Assembly (NCBI RefSeq): GCF_000938255.1
Contig: NZ_JYMR01000056.1
Location: forward strand, 501,192-565,191
DNA from: Bradyrhizobium sp. LTSP849
Lineage (GTDB): Bacteria > Pseudomonadota > Alphaproteobacteria > Rhizobiales > Xanthobacteraceae
DNA length: 64,000 nt
Direction: 5' to 3'
Of the stretch, positions 45,399-54,298 are shown piece by piece; within the stretch, counting starts at the first letter, position 1, and every line of letters begins with the position of its first letter. The position numbers were made by a program, and so were the translations under genes. Below the pieces are notes generated by a model that saw nothing but the letters and a program-made list of their open reading frames with translations, did no database searches and was not told the DNA's origin.

Positions 45399-45448
45399 CG
45401 GTTGCAATTCGGCGCGGCGCTGCCCATCCTGTGCCGAGGGAGAACGCC

Positions 45449-46915
45449 ATGACCGAAGCCATAGAACATTTCGACGTATTGATCGTCGGTGCCGGCCTGT
45501 CCGGCATCGGCGCGGGCTATCATCTCCAGTCCAAATGCCCGAGCAAGAGCTACGTCATCCTCGAGGGCCGCGACTGCATCGGCGGCACCTGGGATCTGTT
45601 CCGTTATCCCGGCATCCGCTCCGACAGCGACATGTTCACGCTCGGCTATTCCTTCAAGCCGTGGACCGATCCGAAGGCGATCGCCGACGGCGCGCAGATC
45701 CTGAACTATGTGCGTGAGACCGCGGCCGAGAACGGCATCGAGACGCACATCCGCTTCCGCCATCGCGTGAAGCGCGCGTCGTGGTCGACGCATGATGCGC
45801 GCTGGACCGTTGAGGTCGAGCGCACGACAGGTGAAGGCGCGACCGAGCTCACGCGCTTCACTTGCAATTTCCTGTTCATGTGCGCCGGCTACTACAAATA
45901 CGAGCAGGGCTATACGCCGGAGTTCAAGGGCGCGGCGGACTTTGCCGGCCGCGTCGTGCATCCGCAGAAATGGACCGAGGATATCGACTGTTCGGGAAAA
46001 CGCGTCGTCGTGATCGGATCTGGCGCGACCGCGGTGACGCTGGTGCCGGAGCTCGCCAAGACGGCGGCACAGGTCACCATGCTCCAACGCTCGCCGACCT
46101 ATGTGGTGTCGCGTCCGGCGCAGGATCCGGTGGCCAACAAACTGCGCCGCAATCTGCCGACGCGGCTTGCCTATCATGTGATCCGCTGGCGCAACGTGAT
46201 GTGGGGGATGTTCTTCTTCCAGCTCAGCCGGCGCAAGCCCGCCAAGGTGAAGGATCTGATCCTCAAGGGCGTGCAGATGGCGCTCGGTCCCGATTACGAT
46301 GTCGCGACGCATTTTACGCCGCGCTACAATCCCTGGGATCAGCGGCTGTGCCTCGTGCCCGATGGTGACCTGTTCAAGGCGATCCGCGAAAAGCGCGCCT
46401 CCGTCGTCACCAACGAGATCGACACCTTTACGCGCGACGGCATTCGCCTGAAGGACGGCAGCGAGCTTGCGGCGGATATCATCGTGACTGCGACGGGGCT
46501 GGTGCTTCAGGTCGTCGGCGGCCTCGAAGTCAGCGTCGATGGCCGCGCCGTCGATTTTGCCAACACGCTGACTTACAAGGGCATGATGTATGCGGACGTG
46601 CCGAACATGGCTTCGGCCTTCGGCTACACCAACGCGTCCTGGACGCTGAAATGCGATCTCACCTGCGAATATGTCTGCCGGCTCATCAACTACATGGACC
46701 GGCACAATTTCCGCCAGTGTATGCCGCATAATGACGATGCCACGATCACCGCGCAGCCGTCGCTCGATTTCACTTCGGGCTACGTGCAGCGTTCGGTGGC
46801 GAAAATGCCGAAGCAAGGCTCGAAGCAGCCGTGGCGGCTCTACCAGAACTACGCCTTCGACATCGTCTCTTTGCGCTTCGGCCGGATCGACGACGGCGTG
46901 ATGCAGTATTCCTGA
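45449..46915 (+). CDS. Flavin-containing / Baeyer-Villiger-type monooxygenase
   Basis: 488 aa from ATG 45449 with GAGGGAGA upstream. FAD site GAGLSGIGAG (14-23), the class B fingerprint FAGRVVHPQKW (F165 to W175) and the second, NADPH-binding Rossmann site GSGATA (190-195). The residue after the fingerprint Trp is Thr, not the Pro or Asp usual for true BVMOs, so N- or S-oxygenation is also possible. YNPWDQRLCLVPDGD and the final YQNYAFD are frequent in this bacterial subgroup that oxidises ketones or steroids. Located directly after an NTF2-like gene. Confidence 0.9.
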   Translation: MTEAIEHFDVLIVGAGLSGIGAGYHLQSKCPSKSYVILEGRDCIGGTWDLFRYPGIRSDSDMFTLGYSFKPWTDPKAIADGAQILNYVRETAAENGIETHIRFRHRVKRASWSTHDARWTVEVERTTGEGATELTRFTCNFLFMCAGYYKYEQGYTPEFKGAADFAGRVVHPQKWTEDIDCSGKRVVVIGSGATAVTLVPELAKTAAQVTMLQRSPTYVVSRPAQDPVANKLRRNLPTRLAYHVIRWRNVMWGMFFFQLSRRKPAKVKDLILKGVQMALGPDYDVATHFTPRYNPWDQRLCLVPDGDLFKAIREKRASVVTNEIDTFTRDGIRLKDGSELAADIIVTATGLVLQVVGGLEVSVDGRAVDFANTLTYKGMMYADVPNMASAFGYTNASWTLKCDLTCEYVCRLINYMDRHNFRQCMPHNDDATITAQPSLDFTSGYVQRSVAKMPKQGSKQPWRLYQNYAFDIVSLRFGRIDDGVMQYS

Positions 46916-46933
46916 TCGCCGCCGTCGCCGCTT

Positions 46934-48178
46934 CTATGCATTGCGCGTGGTGAGCGCGAGGCCAAGGTCGATCGCGAGCGCCAGCACCACGGCACCGCCG
47001 CCGAGAGCGAACAGGACGAGATAGTCGCCGCCGGTGTTCGCGTAGATCCAGGAGAAGCCGTAAGCCGCGGCAGCCTGGAATAGGGCAAAACTGGTTGTGG
47101 CTTGGCTCCATGTCGCGCGCTGCTGCTCGCTCGAATGCGGGAGGAGCTCATGAATGCGTCCGAGCACCAGCGGCACGATACCGGGCGTGAAGCCGCCGAC
47201 CACGATGCTCGACACGATCAGCGACACCGGTGCGGTGCTGACGGTCGGCAGCAGCACGGCGGCCGCCTCGATCAGGAACGCGGCGCGCAAGGCGGGTCCG
47301 AAGCCGGATCTGTCGCCGAGATGGCCGGTCACCAGCGGGCCGACGATCGCGCCGAGGCCGTATAGCACCCAGTAGCGCGATCCCGCCGCGATGCCCTGGC
47401 CGAGGCCGCGCGCCACGAAGTCGACGATGAAGACCATGTGCGGCACCAGCGCCACCGCGTTGAGGCCATACTGGATCAGCAAAGCGCGGATGGCGGGCGA
47501 GGTGTGGCGCTGCTTCACGTGATGTTGCACAGGCGTTGCGTCGGCCTTCGCTTCCGCGGGCCAGTTCCACCAGCTTGCGAGCGTGAGCAGGGCCGAGAGC
47601 ACGCCGAGGCCATACCAGCTCTGTTGCAAACCCTGCTGCAGGAGCAGCGGCACCAGCGTGCCCGATGCAGCGACGCCGAGACCGACGCCCGCAAAGATCA
47701 CGCCGCCGACGATACCGCGCCTCGCGGGCGAGGTGTGCGGGAGAATGACGGAGGCCGCCAGCACCATGATGATGCCGCCGGTGAGTCCTGAGAGGAAACG
47801 CCAGGCGAAGAACCAGGTGAACGACACCGGCACTGAGCTGGCAAAGAAGGAAAGCGTCGCGAGCAACATCATCGCCCGTAGCGCGCCGACGGCACCGATG
47901 CGTCCGGCGACGGCTCGCGCCGCGAGCGCGCCGCCGAGATAGCCGGCCAGGTTGGCGGCGCCGAGATAAACAACGTCGGACGCGCTGAACCATTTTGCCG
48001 CGATCAACGCCGGGATCAACGGCGTATAAGAGAAGCGGGCGAGGCCAAGTCCGACGAGCGATGCGGACAGGCCCGCGACGGCATATCGCCAAGTTTGCTG
48101 CGGCGTTGATTGCGAATTCGATCCCGGCCGCTGATGCGGCCGGGCGTGGTGCTTGGTATCGGCGTTGAGTTCGGTCAT
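46934..48178 (-). CDS. MFS transporter of the YbfB/YjiJ type
   Basis: 414 aa from the ATG ending at 48178 with AGGAGC nine bases upstream; the frame is open to 48391 as an antisense shadow inside the SDR gene. Twelve hydrophobic segments, starting YAVAGLSASLVGLGLARFSY TPLIPALI, which is the DUF1228/YbfB signature. Loop GDRSGFGPALRAAF is motif A-like. A His/Gln-rich loop (VQHHVKQRHTS) joins the two halves. It follows the SDR gene with a 20-bp gap, so they form an operon, controlled probably by the divergent LysR gene. Substrate unknown. Confidence 0.87.
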   Translation of the reverse strand: MTELNADTKHHARPHQRPGSNSQSTPQQTWRYAVAGLSASLVGLGLARFSYTPLIPALIAAKWFSASDVVYLGAANLAGYLGGALAARAVAGRIGAVGALRAMMLLATLSFFASSVPVSFTWFFAWRFLSGLTGGIIMVLAASVILPHTSPARRGIVGGVIFAGVGLGVAASGTLVPLLLQQGLQQSWYGLGVLSALLTLASWWNWPAEAKADATPVQHHVKQRHTSPAIRALLIQYGLNAVALVPHMVFIVDFVARGLGQGIAAGSRYWVLYGLGAIVGPLVTGHLGDRSGFGPALRAAFLIEAAAVLLPTVSTAPVSLIVSSIVVGGFTPGIVPLVLGRIHELLPHSSEQQRATWSQATTSFALFQAAAAYGFSWIYANTGGDYLVLFALGGGAVVLALAIDLGLALTTRNA

Positions 48179-48197
48179 GTCGTGCTCCTGCACCGGC

Positions 48198-48908
48198 TCA
48201 ATGGCCGGCGCTCTGGCCGCCATCGACGTGCAGGATCTCGCCGGTGACGAAGGAGGCACCCTCGAGATAAAGCACAGCATCGACGATGTCGGACGTCTCG
48301 CCCATATGGCCGACGGGGTGCAGCGCGCCGAGCTGCGCATGTGTCTCGACCGCGTGCATCGGCGTCTTGATGATGCCGAGCGCGACCGCATTCACGCGGA
48401 TGCCGCGCCTGGCATATTCGATCGCCAGCGACTTGGTGGCGGCGTTCAGGCCGCCCTTGGTCAGCGAAGCAAGCACCGACGGCACGTTCGAGTTGGCGTG
48501 ATCAACCAGGCTGGTTGAGATCTGAACGACGTGGCCCGAACCCTGCTTTTCCATCTCGGCGATGGCGAGTTGCGTGATCCGGAAGAAGCCCGCGACGTTG
48601 ACGCCCAAAACGGCCGCGTAGTCCTCGGCCGTGTACTGCGTGAATGGCTTCGCGACGAAAATGCCAGCATTGTTGACCAGCGTATCGACGCGGCCGAACC
48701 GGGCGACGGCTTGCGACACCACGCGTTCGGCGGTGCTCCAGTCGGCGATATCGCCGGGAACGGCAAGCACGTCATCGTCGCCCGACGGCTTGATGGAGCG
48801 TGCCGTCGCAACGACACGATAGTTGCGATCGCGAAACCGCTGGACGAGGGCAGCGCCGATGCCCTGCGAAGCACCGGTGATGATGGCGACCTTCTGCTCG
48901 ATACCCAT
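48198..48908 (-). CDS. Short-chain dehydrogenase/reductase
   Basis: 236 aa. Classical SDR: TGASQGIGAAL (NAD(P)-binding), NNAGIF, the active-site Ser in QISTSLVDH and the downstream TKGGLNAATKSLAIEYA. The canonical Y-x3-K is not present: a Leu occupies the Tyr position in VLASLTKGGL. If the reading is right this protein lacks the catalytic Tyr, and its activity is doubtful. It is the first gene of an operon with the MFS gene and faces a LysR regulator. Confidence 0.85.
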   Translation of the reverse strand: MGIEQKVAIITGASQGIGAALVQRFRDRNYRVVATARSIKPSGDDDVLAVPGDIADWSTAERVVSQAVARFGRVDTLVNNAGIFVAKPFTQYTAEDYAAVLGVNVAGFFRITQLAIAEMEKQGSGHVVQISTSLVDHANSNVPSVLASLTKGGLNAATKSLAIEYARRGIRVNAVALGIIKTPMHAVETHAQLGALHPVGHMGETSDIVDAVLYLEGASFVTGEILHVDGGQSAGH

Positions 48909-49035
48909 GATGGGCTCCTGTTGTTGGCTTGAGACCCTCTGCCGGTCAGCTGTGGGGCGGCGGCCGGCTTGGGTTGTGAGGTACGCCGCCGCCGTCCGGC
49001 TGCGAATACGCGCCGTCCGGCAGACATTCTTTCGC

Positions 49036-49062
49036 GGCGCGAACGAATGCTGGTTCGGCGCC
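49036..49062. promoter_or_regulatory. Inverted repeat in the SDR/LysR divergent region
   Basis: GGCGCGAAC-GAATGCTG-GTTCGGCGCC: arms match with a single extra C. Located 72 bp before the LysR start and 130 bp before the SDR start, a reasonable site for LysR binding. No experimental support. Confidence 0.35.
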
Positions 49063-49133
49063 CGGCGGCGGTTGTCGCGGCCGCGGCGAACGCCTAGTTT
49101 TCAGCCGGAATCTCAGGGGGCGGCGGGAAGCGC

Positions 49134-50162
49134 ATGGATCGTCTGGATGCGATGAAGGTGTTCGTCCTTGCGGTGGACGAGGGGAGCCTTGCGGCCGCGG
49201 GACGCAAGCTCGGGCGCTCGCCGGCGGCAGTGAGCCGCGCCATTGCCTTCCTGGAGGGGCAGGTCGGCGCCGAGCTGCTGCATCGGACCACGCGCTCGAT
49301 CAAGCTGAGCGAGGAGGGCGAGCGCTATGTCGCGATCTGCCGCCGCGTGCTCACCGAGCTCGAAGAGGCCGATGACATCGCGGCCGGACCGCGCGCGGCG
49401 CCCCGTGGTCTGCTCACGATCACCGCTCCAGTGGTCTCGGGGGAAATGGTGCTGCGGCCGATCCTCGATGCGTTTCTCGACGCCTATCCGACCGTGTCGG
49501 CAAAGCTCCTGCTGTTCGACCGCGCGGTCAATCTGATCGAGGAGGGCGTCGACGTCGCGCTTCGCATCGGCCCCCTCGCGGATTCGGCGATGGTGGCGAT
49601 ACGGATCGGCGAGATCAGCCGCGTCGTGGTGGCGGCTCCTCGCTATTTGAAGCAGCATCCGCGCATCGCCGAGCCCGGCGATCTCGCCAAGCATCAGATC
49701 GTGGCGATGGCGCATCTGCCCAATTCCTGGACTTTCGCGCCGCTGAAGAACTCATCGGTGCCGCGAACGGTGCAGTTCACGGCGCGCCTCATGGTCAACA
49801 GCACCTATGCCGCCGTGGCGTCGGCGGTGGCCGGGCGTGGCGTCGCGCGGATGTACTCGTACCAGGTGGCCGAGCAGGTCGCGCGTGGCGAGCTCGAGGT
49901 TTTGCTTGCCAGCGACGAGGATCCGGAGATGCCGGCACACCTGATCAGTCCGCAGGGCCGGCTTTCGGTGCCCAAGGTGCGCGCCTTCACCGATTTTGCC
50001 GTGCCGCGGCTGAAGAAGCATTTTGCGCAGCTCAAGAAGAGCCATCGGGGCGTGCTGAGCGGCCGGGAGGGCTACCGCGCCGCAACAATAAATGCGTTGT
50101 TTTGCGTATTCGGCCGCCGGGCTGAATCGGCCATCCTGCCCAAACGGTTAACGCCGAATTAA
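49134..50162 (+). CDS. LysR-family transcription regulator
   Basis: 342 aa. The N-terminal winged HTH is clear (FVLAVDEGSLAAAGRKLGRS PAAVSRAIAFLE), followed by the linker helix and a two-lobe effector domain (GLLTITAPVVSGEMVL, VDVALRIGPLADSAM, STYAAVASAVAGRGVARM). The C-terminus is extended by about 40 residues compared with the usual 300 aa. It is divergent from the SDR-MFS operon, the standard arrangement for a LysR regulator and its target. Confidence 0.92.
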   Translation: MDRLDAMKVFVLAVDEGSLAAAGRKLGRSPAAVSRAIAFLEGQVGAELLHRTTRSIKLSEEGERYVAICRRVLTELEEADDIAAGPRAAPRGLLTITAPVVSGEMVLRPILDAFLDAYPTVSAKLLLFDRAVNLIEEGVDVALRIGPLADSAMVAIRIGEISRVVVAAPRYLKQHPRIAEPGDLAKHQIVAMAHLPNSWTFAPLKNSSVPRTVQFTARLMVNSTYAAVASAVAGRGVARMYSYQVAEQVARGELEVLLASDEDPEMPAHLISPQGRLSVPKVRAFTDFAVPRLKKHFAQLKKSHRGVLSGREGYRAATINALFCVFGRRAESAILPKRLTPN

Positions 50163-50218
50163 CGGATGAGTCCTAGCCTGTCTCGGCCGGGGTTACTCGC
50201 AAGGCCGAGGTGAGCCCA

Positions 50219-50374
50219 ATGGAAGCCCAGAAGATCGCGGTCGACGCCGTCGTCGCGTTGACCGATTGCGACCGCGACGCCGTCATCGCCTTCATTCGCC
50301 GGCTCTATCTCGCCGGCGTCACCGACCCCAAGCGCCTGACCTTCAAGGGTCTTCAGGCGCTGTCGCGGACCTGA
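50219..50374 (+). CDS. Small conserved-looking hypothetical protein (51 aa)
   Basis: Starts at ATG 50219 with CGAGGTGA six bases upstream and ends with TGA at 50374. The protein is MEAQKIAVDAVVALTDCDRD..., then AFIRRLYLAGVTDPKRL and a final GLQALSRT; it is predicted to be largely helical with one Cys. No domain is recognised. Good ribosome site and balanced composition support a real gene. It lies between the LysR gene and the LpxO-like gene. Confidence 0.55.
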   Translation: MEAQKIAVDAVVALTDCDRDAVIAFIRRLYLAGVTDPKRLTFKGLQALSRT

Positions 50375-50517
50375 TCCGGCTCGTTTCGGTCCGTTTCGGC
50401 CCGATCTCTCGTCGGATGTTCTCCCCAGAGTGACCGCAACCCAGCGGTGAATATCTTGCCGCTCGGGCCGGGTCGCGTTAGATCACGTCCCCGGCTGGGT
50501 CACTGGGGAACGGGGAA

Positions 50518-51447
50518 ATGCTGAAGCAGCTTTTTGCACCGCAACTGGTCATTCTTTATATCCTTGCGGCCTCGACAATTTACGTTCACTTCCGCGGCAA
50601 GCAGCGGCTGCGCTTTGCGCGCCAGCTCGGCGATCACTCGACCTATCTCGCCCCCTACAACGTTCTGATGTATGCGGGCTCGGCCGTGCCGAACAGGCCG
50701 GTGATTTCGGTCGAGCAGTTTCCCGAGCTCAAGCCGCTCAGCGAGAACTGGGAGACCATCCGCGACGAGGCCGTCCGCCTGTTCGACGAAGGTTTTATCC
50801 GCGCGGCAGCGAAGAACAACGACTGGGGTTTCTATTCCTTCTTCAAGAGCGGCTGGAAGCGCTTTTACCTGAAATGGTACGACGACTTCCTGCCCTCGGC
50901 GCGTACGCTGTGCCCGCAGACGGTCGAGCTGCTCAATTCGATTCCGAGCGTGCACGGCGCGATGTTTGCGATGCTGCCGCCGGGCGGCAAGCTTGGCGCA
51001 CACCGCGATCCCTTCGCGGGCTCGCTGCGCTATCACCTTGGGCTCGTGACACCGAACTCGAACAAGTGCCGCATCCTGGTCGACGGCGTCGAATGCGTCT
51101 GGCGCGACGGCGAGGCCTTCATGTTCGACGAGACCTTCATCCACAGCGCCGAGAATGCGACCGACGTCAACCGCATCATCCTGTTCTGCGACGTCGAACG
51201 CCCGATGAAGTTCGGTTTCATGACCGCGATCAACCGCTGGGTCAGCCACCACATCGTCAAGGCGTCGGCGACCCAGAACGTCGACGGCGAGAGCGTCGGC
51301 GTACTCAACAAGGTGTTCGGCAAGCTCTACGAGATCCATCTCGCCAGCCGCAAGGTCAAGGCGTGGAACCGCAACGTCTACTACACGCTGAAATACTCGC
51401 TGACGGCGCTGATCCTCGGCCTCATCGTGATGTCGGCGCTGCGCTGA
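50518..51447 (+). CDS. LpxO-like aspartyl/asparaginyl beta-hydroxylase family protein
   Basis: 309 aa. A single N-terminal membrane anchor (QLVILYILAASTIYVHF), then the Asp/Asn beta-hydroxylase fold: iron ligands H162 and D164 (GAHRDP), RYHLGL for 2-oxoglutarate, and H209 (FIHSAEN). A second hydrophobic segment closes the protein (YSLTALILGLIVMSAL). This two-anchor layout and the 300-aa length match LpxO, which adds a 2-hydroxyl to the secondary acyl chain of lipid A using O2 and 2-oxoglutarate. It stands as a monocistronic gene with its own terminator. Lipid A as substrate is the most likely reading, not proven. Confidence 0.85.
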   Translation: MLKQLFAPQLVILYILAASTIYVHFRGKQRLRFARQLGDHSTYLAPYNVLMYAGSAVPNRPVISVEQFPELKPLSENWETIRDEAVRLFDEGFIRAAAKNNDWGFYSFFKSGWKRFYLKWYDDFLPSARTLCPQTVELLNSIPSVHGAMFAMLPPGGKLGAHRDPFAGSLRYHLGLVTPNSNKCRILVDGVECVWRDGEAFMFDETFIHSAENATDVNRIILFCDVERPMKFGFMTAINRWVSHHIVKASATQNVDGESVGVLNKVFGKLYEIHLASRKVKAWNRNVYYTLKYSLTALILGLIVMSALR

Positions 51448-51475
51448 AGCAGCTGTAGCGCGGATCGGCGAAGCG

Positions 51476-51560
51476 CGTAGCCCGGATGGAGCGAAGCGAA
51501 ATCCGGGATTTTGCCGCGGCGAGAGTGCCCCGGATTGCGCTTCGCTCCATCCGGGCTACG
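51476..51560. repeat. Inverted-repeat intergenic element
   Basis: Arms CGTAGCCCGGATGGAGCGAA and its inverse TTCGCTCCATCCGGGCTACG face each other across about 45 bp with inner ATCCGGG/CCCGGAT copies. This GTAGCCCGGATGGAGCGAAGCG motif is, in my experience, a widely dispersed repeat in many proteobacterial genomes. Confidence 0.75.
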
Positions 51561-51577
51561 GTGACTGAATCGCAAAG

Positions 51578-51607
51578 CCCCGGAGCGAGCTCCGGGGATT
51601 TGTTTTT
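51578..51607 (+). terminator. Rho-independent terminator between lpxO-like gene and mosA
   Basis: Perfect 9-bp stem CCCCGGAGC / GCTCCGGGG around GA, then ATTTGTTTTTT. Works for the plus-strand lpxO-like gene and may also stop mosA on the minus strand. Confidence 0.8.
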
Positions 51608-51625
51608 TCGGACCTGGCTGTGGCG

Positions 51626-52453
51626 TTACACCGGCTTGGCACCAGTGTTGATGATCGTTCCCACGTGCTGGCCGCGCAGCGCCGCCGTGATCCGACCGGG
51701 AACGAGGCCGTTCACGACCTGCACGCGCGCGATGTGTCGCGCATTCGCCATGACCTCCAGCAGCGCCCGATCGACCGGCAGCGTGGCCTTCAGCTTCGCA
51801 AGCTCGGCGAAGCTCACGTCTTTCAACAGCTCCGCCTTCTTGCCGTCGGCGCCATTGGGATCAGTGGTGTAGACGCCGTCGACGTCCTCGACGATCGTCA
51901 GTCCCGCGGCGCCCAGTGCGTCGGCGAGCAGGAAGGCGCCGGTATCGGCCCGATGCAGCGGGACACGCGACGTCGGGAATTCATGATGGTGGTACGGCGG
52001 GAAGGCGCTGCCGACGACCGCGCGGGCTGCGCTGAGGTGAATGGCAAGCTGGCTCGCGATGGTGGGATGCTCGATATAGGAGACGCCCTCCGGCGCGAGC
52101 AGGCTCGCAAGGATGTGGCCGTTCTGGCCGGCCTCGCTTGCGGCGAGCGGCGCCAGCGAACCGACGGGAAGTCCGAGGTCGAGGCCGACGCTGTAGAGAT
52201 GGCGCGCGCGGATGCCGGCGCCGGTCAGGATCAGCAGGCGGTGCTCGGGCAGCAGCGAGCGCAGCTCGTCAACGAGCGGGAGGATCGCTTCGTGACCGCG
52301 ATCCATGATGCGGCCACCGATCTTGATGACCTGCACCCAGGGCAGCAGCTTGATCGGGCGGTTGCCGGCAACGGGGCGGGTGAGATCGCCGTCGAGGAGG
52401 GTCTGGCGCGCGAGCGGCGAAGCGACGTGCTTGATCTGGTTGGTGACAGTCAT
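51626..52453 (-). CDS. mosA: Molybdenum storage protein alpha subunit
   Basis: 275 aa from the ATG ending at 52453, preceded by GAGGAGG. The sequence IKHVASPLARQTLLD, DLTRPVAGNRPIKLLPWVQV and SAFPPYHHHEFP resembles Azotobacter vinelandii MoSto alpha as I recall it, including the triple His that holds the polyoxomolybdate cluster. It is a UMP-kinase-like amino-acid-kinase fold (IKIGGRIMDRG, LILTGAG). With MosB it builds an (alpha-beta)3 cage that packs about a hundred Mo or W atoms using ATP. It follows mosB by 13 bp. Confidence 0.92.
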   Translation of the reverse strand: MTVTNQIKHVASPLARQTLLDGDLTRPVAGNRPIKLLPWVQVIKIGGRIMDRGHEAILPLVDELRSLLPEHRLLILTGAGIRARHLYSVGLDLGLPVGSLAPLAASEAGQNGHILASLLAPEGVSYIEHPTIASQLAIHLSAARAVVGSAFPPYHHHEFPTSRVPLHRADTGAFLLADALGAAGLTIVEDVDGVYTTDPNGADGKKAELLKDVSFAELAKLKATLPVDRALLEVMANARHIARVQVVNGLVPGRITAALRGQHVGTIINTGAKPV

Positions 52454-52466
52454 GGCGCTATCCTCC

Positions 52467-53279
52467 TCAGCTCGCAGTGATGATGGTGCCGACATGCTCG
52501 CCCGCGAGCGCGCGGGTGAGATTGCCGGGGACGAGACCATTCACGATCTGCACCTGGTGGACGTAGCGAGCCGAGGCGAGGAGATCGAGCACCGGGAATT
52601 CCAGGATCGAATCCTGGAGGCCCTTGGCCTTCATCTCGGCCACTGAGATTTTCGGGATGAAGGTCGCGTTCTTCGACGTCTTTGGGTTCGCGGTGTAAAG
52701 GCCGTTCTCGTCCTTCACATAGATCATTCCCTTGCAGCCGAATTGCTCGGCCACCAGGAAGCATCCGGCATCGGTGCGGTAGGGCGGGATCACGCCCTCG
52801 GGCGCGGGACGCATCCACAGGCTATAGGGCGGCATGCCGCTGAAGATGACGGCGTTCACCTCAGCCAGGAACAGCGGCACCGAGGAGAGCGCGGCGCCAC
52901 CCACGGCGGAGATGCCGTGCTTGGCCAGCAACTGTCCCAGCATCGCGGCGTTCTGGTCGGCCACGGAAGCGCCGAGCTGCGAGAGCACGCCGGCGGGCAG
53001 GCGAAGCCCGGCCGCTATCGAGTAGAGATGTCGCGCGCGCGTGCCGGCGCCGGTGCCGATCAGGAGCTTGTGGGTCTTGCGCGCGGAGACGATCTCGTCG
53101 ACCAGCGGATAGACCGCGGCCCGGCCGCGATCGATCACGCTCTGTCCGCCGATCTTGATGACGGTGGCACCCGGCAGGATGCGGAAGTCCGACGCCGCTT
53201 CTGCGGCGGCCAGAAGCTGTGGATCGGTGAGCGAGCGCTGCATAAGCAGCCCCTCGAGCTCCGTGATGGTGTTCGACAT
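52467..53279 (-). CDS. mosB: Molybdenum storage protein beta subunit
   Basis: 270 aa from the ATG ending at 53279, chosen because GAGAGG lies nine bases before it and the length equals that of the Azotobacter subunit as remembered. Features: MQRSLTDPQLLAAAEAASDF, ATVIKIGGQSVIDRGRAAVY, HKLLIGTGAGTRARH and LYTANPKTSKNATFIP, all typical of MoSto beta. The beta chain binds the ATP used for cluster loading. It is preceded by copy 1 of a 67-bp repeat that recurs upstream of tupB. Confidence 0.92.
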   Translation of the reverse strand: MSNTITELEGLLMQRSLTDPQLLAAAEAASDFRILPGATVIKIGGQSVIDRGRAAVYPLVDEIVSARKTHKLLIGTGAGTRARHLYSIAAGLRLPAGVLSQLGASVADQNAAMLGQLLAKHGISAVGGAALSSVPLFLAEVNAVIFSGMPPYSLWMRPAPEGVIPPYRTDAGCFLVAEQFGCKGMIYVKDENGLYTANPKTSKNATFIPKISVAEMKAKGLQDSILEFPVLDLLASARYVHQVQIVNGLVPGNLTRALAGEHVGTIITAS

Positions 53280-53332
53280 CCGAGACATCCTCTCGTTTTC
53301 TGATGCAGTCGTGACGGTGGACCCTCCGGTCC

Positions 53333-53399
53333 TGATCGTGGCGCGAGTCTTGCTGGATAGTTCGGCCCATGGCAACAAGATTGCCGCGATTCAGTGGCC
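53333..53399. repeat. 67-bp direct repeat, copy 1 (upstream of mosB)
   Basis: Identical to 55050-55116 at 64 of 67 positions in the same orientation. It contains TGGCGC-GAGTC-TTGCT (53339-53354) and the inverted repeat GGCAACAAGATTGCC (53371-53385). It lies in the leader of mosB; the two copies bracket tupA and tupB. Confidence 0.95.
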
Positions 53400-53431
53400 C
53401 TACGTGAAGTGGCCGCCCAGGGCGCTTCGGT

Positions 53432-54283
53432 TTACGCCCCCGGATCGTTCGCGTCTGGATAGAAGAGTTGCTGGCTTTCGATCTTGTAGCCTGCGATCGC
53501 GTTCTGCCCGTCTGGCGAGATAAGCCAATCGATGAAGCGTTGGCCCGCTTCCTTCTTCACCGTCGGGTGCTTTATTGGATTGACCAGCATCACCCCATAT
53601 TGGTTGAAGAGTCGCTTGTCGCCTTCGACGAGGATGACAAGGTCACCGCGCTTTTTGAATGCCAGCCATGTGCCGCGGTCCGCAAGTACATAGGCATTAG
53701 ATGCCGATGCGACGTTGAGGGCGGCTCCCATTCCCTGACCAATCTCCTTGTACCAGCTGCCGCGATCCTTTGTGACGTCGACGCCTGCGTCTTTCCAAAG
53801 TGTGAGCTCGGCTATGTGCGTACCAGACCGGTCTCCTCGGGAGATGAAGGAGGCGGCCTTCGTCTGTATGGTCTGGAGCGAGGCGGTTACGTCAAGGCCT
53901 CGAATCCCCGCAGGATCGTCCTTCGGCCCAATGAGAACGAAGTCGTTGTACATGACCGGGTAGCGCTTGACACCAAATCCTTCGGCCAGGAATTTTTCCT
54001 CGGCCGACTTGGCATGAACAAACACCACGTCGGCATCACCCCGCCGCGCTGTGTCGAGGGCCTGCCCGGTGCCTTGCGCGAGGACCTTGACTTCGACGCC
54101 GGTCTTTTCTCGAACGATCGGCAACAGGTAGTCGAACAATCCCGAGTCTTGTGTTGAGGTTGTCGAAGCTACGATAATCGTCTGACTTTGTGCCGAGACA
54201 GGAGTACTCAGCACAGCCAACAGAACTGCAATCTCGATAGCAACCGGGCTGAACCATCGGCTCACGGGTGAACTCCCTTGCAA
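53432..54283 (-). CDS. tupA: Tungstate ABC transporter substrate-binding protein
   Basis: 283 aa. A signal peptide (IEIAVLLAVLSTPVSAQS) precedes TIIVASTTSTQDSGLFDYLL; the TTSTQDSG loop at residues 41-48 is the TupA oxyanion-binding signature. Other marks: KVLAQGTGQALDTARRGDAD, NDFVLIGPKDDP and SFISRGDRSGTHI. TupA binds tungstate (and more weakly molybdate) in the periplasm. It follows tupB on the minus strand (16-bp gap). No tupC ATPase gene is present in this window. It lies upstream of mosB, which suggests the oxyanion it delivers goes into MoSto. Confidence 0.92.
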   Translation of the reverse strand: MQGSSPVSRWFSPVAIEIAVLLAVLSTPVSAQSQTIIVASTTSTQDSGLFDYLLPIVREKTGVEVKVLAQGTGQALDTARRGDADVVFVHAKSAEEKFLAEGFGVKRYPVMYNDFVLIGPKDDPAGIRGLDVTASLQTIQTKAASFISRGDRSGTHIAELTLWKDAGVDVTKDRGSWYKEIGQGMGAALNVASASNAYVLADRGTWLAFKKRGDLVILVEGDKRLFNQYGVMLVNPIKHPTVKKEAGQRFIDWLISPDGQNAIAGYKIESQQLFYPDANDPGA

Positions 54284-54298
54284 TAATCTTTTGCTGTC

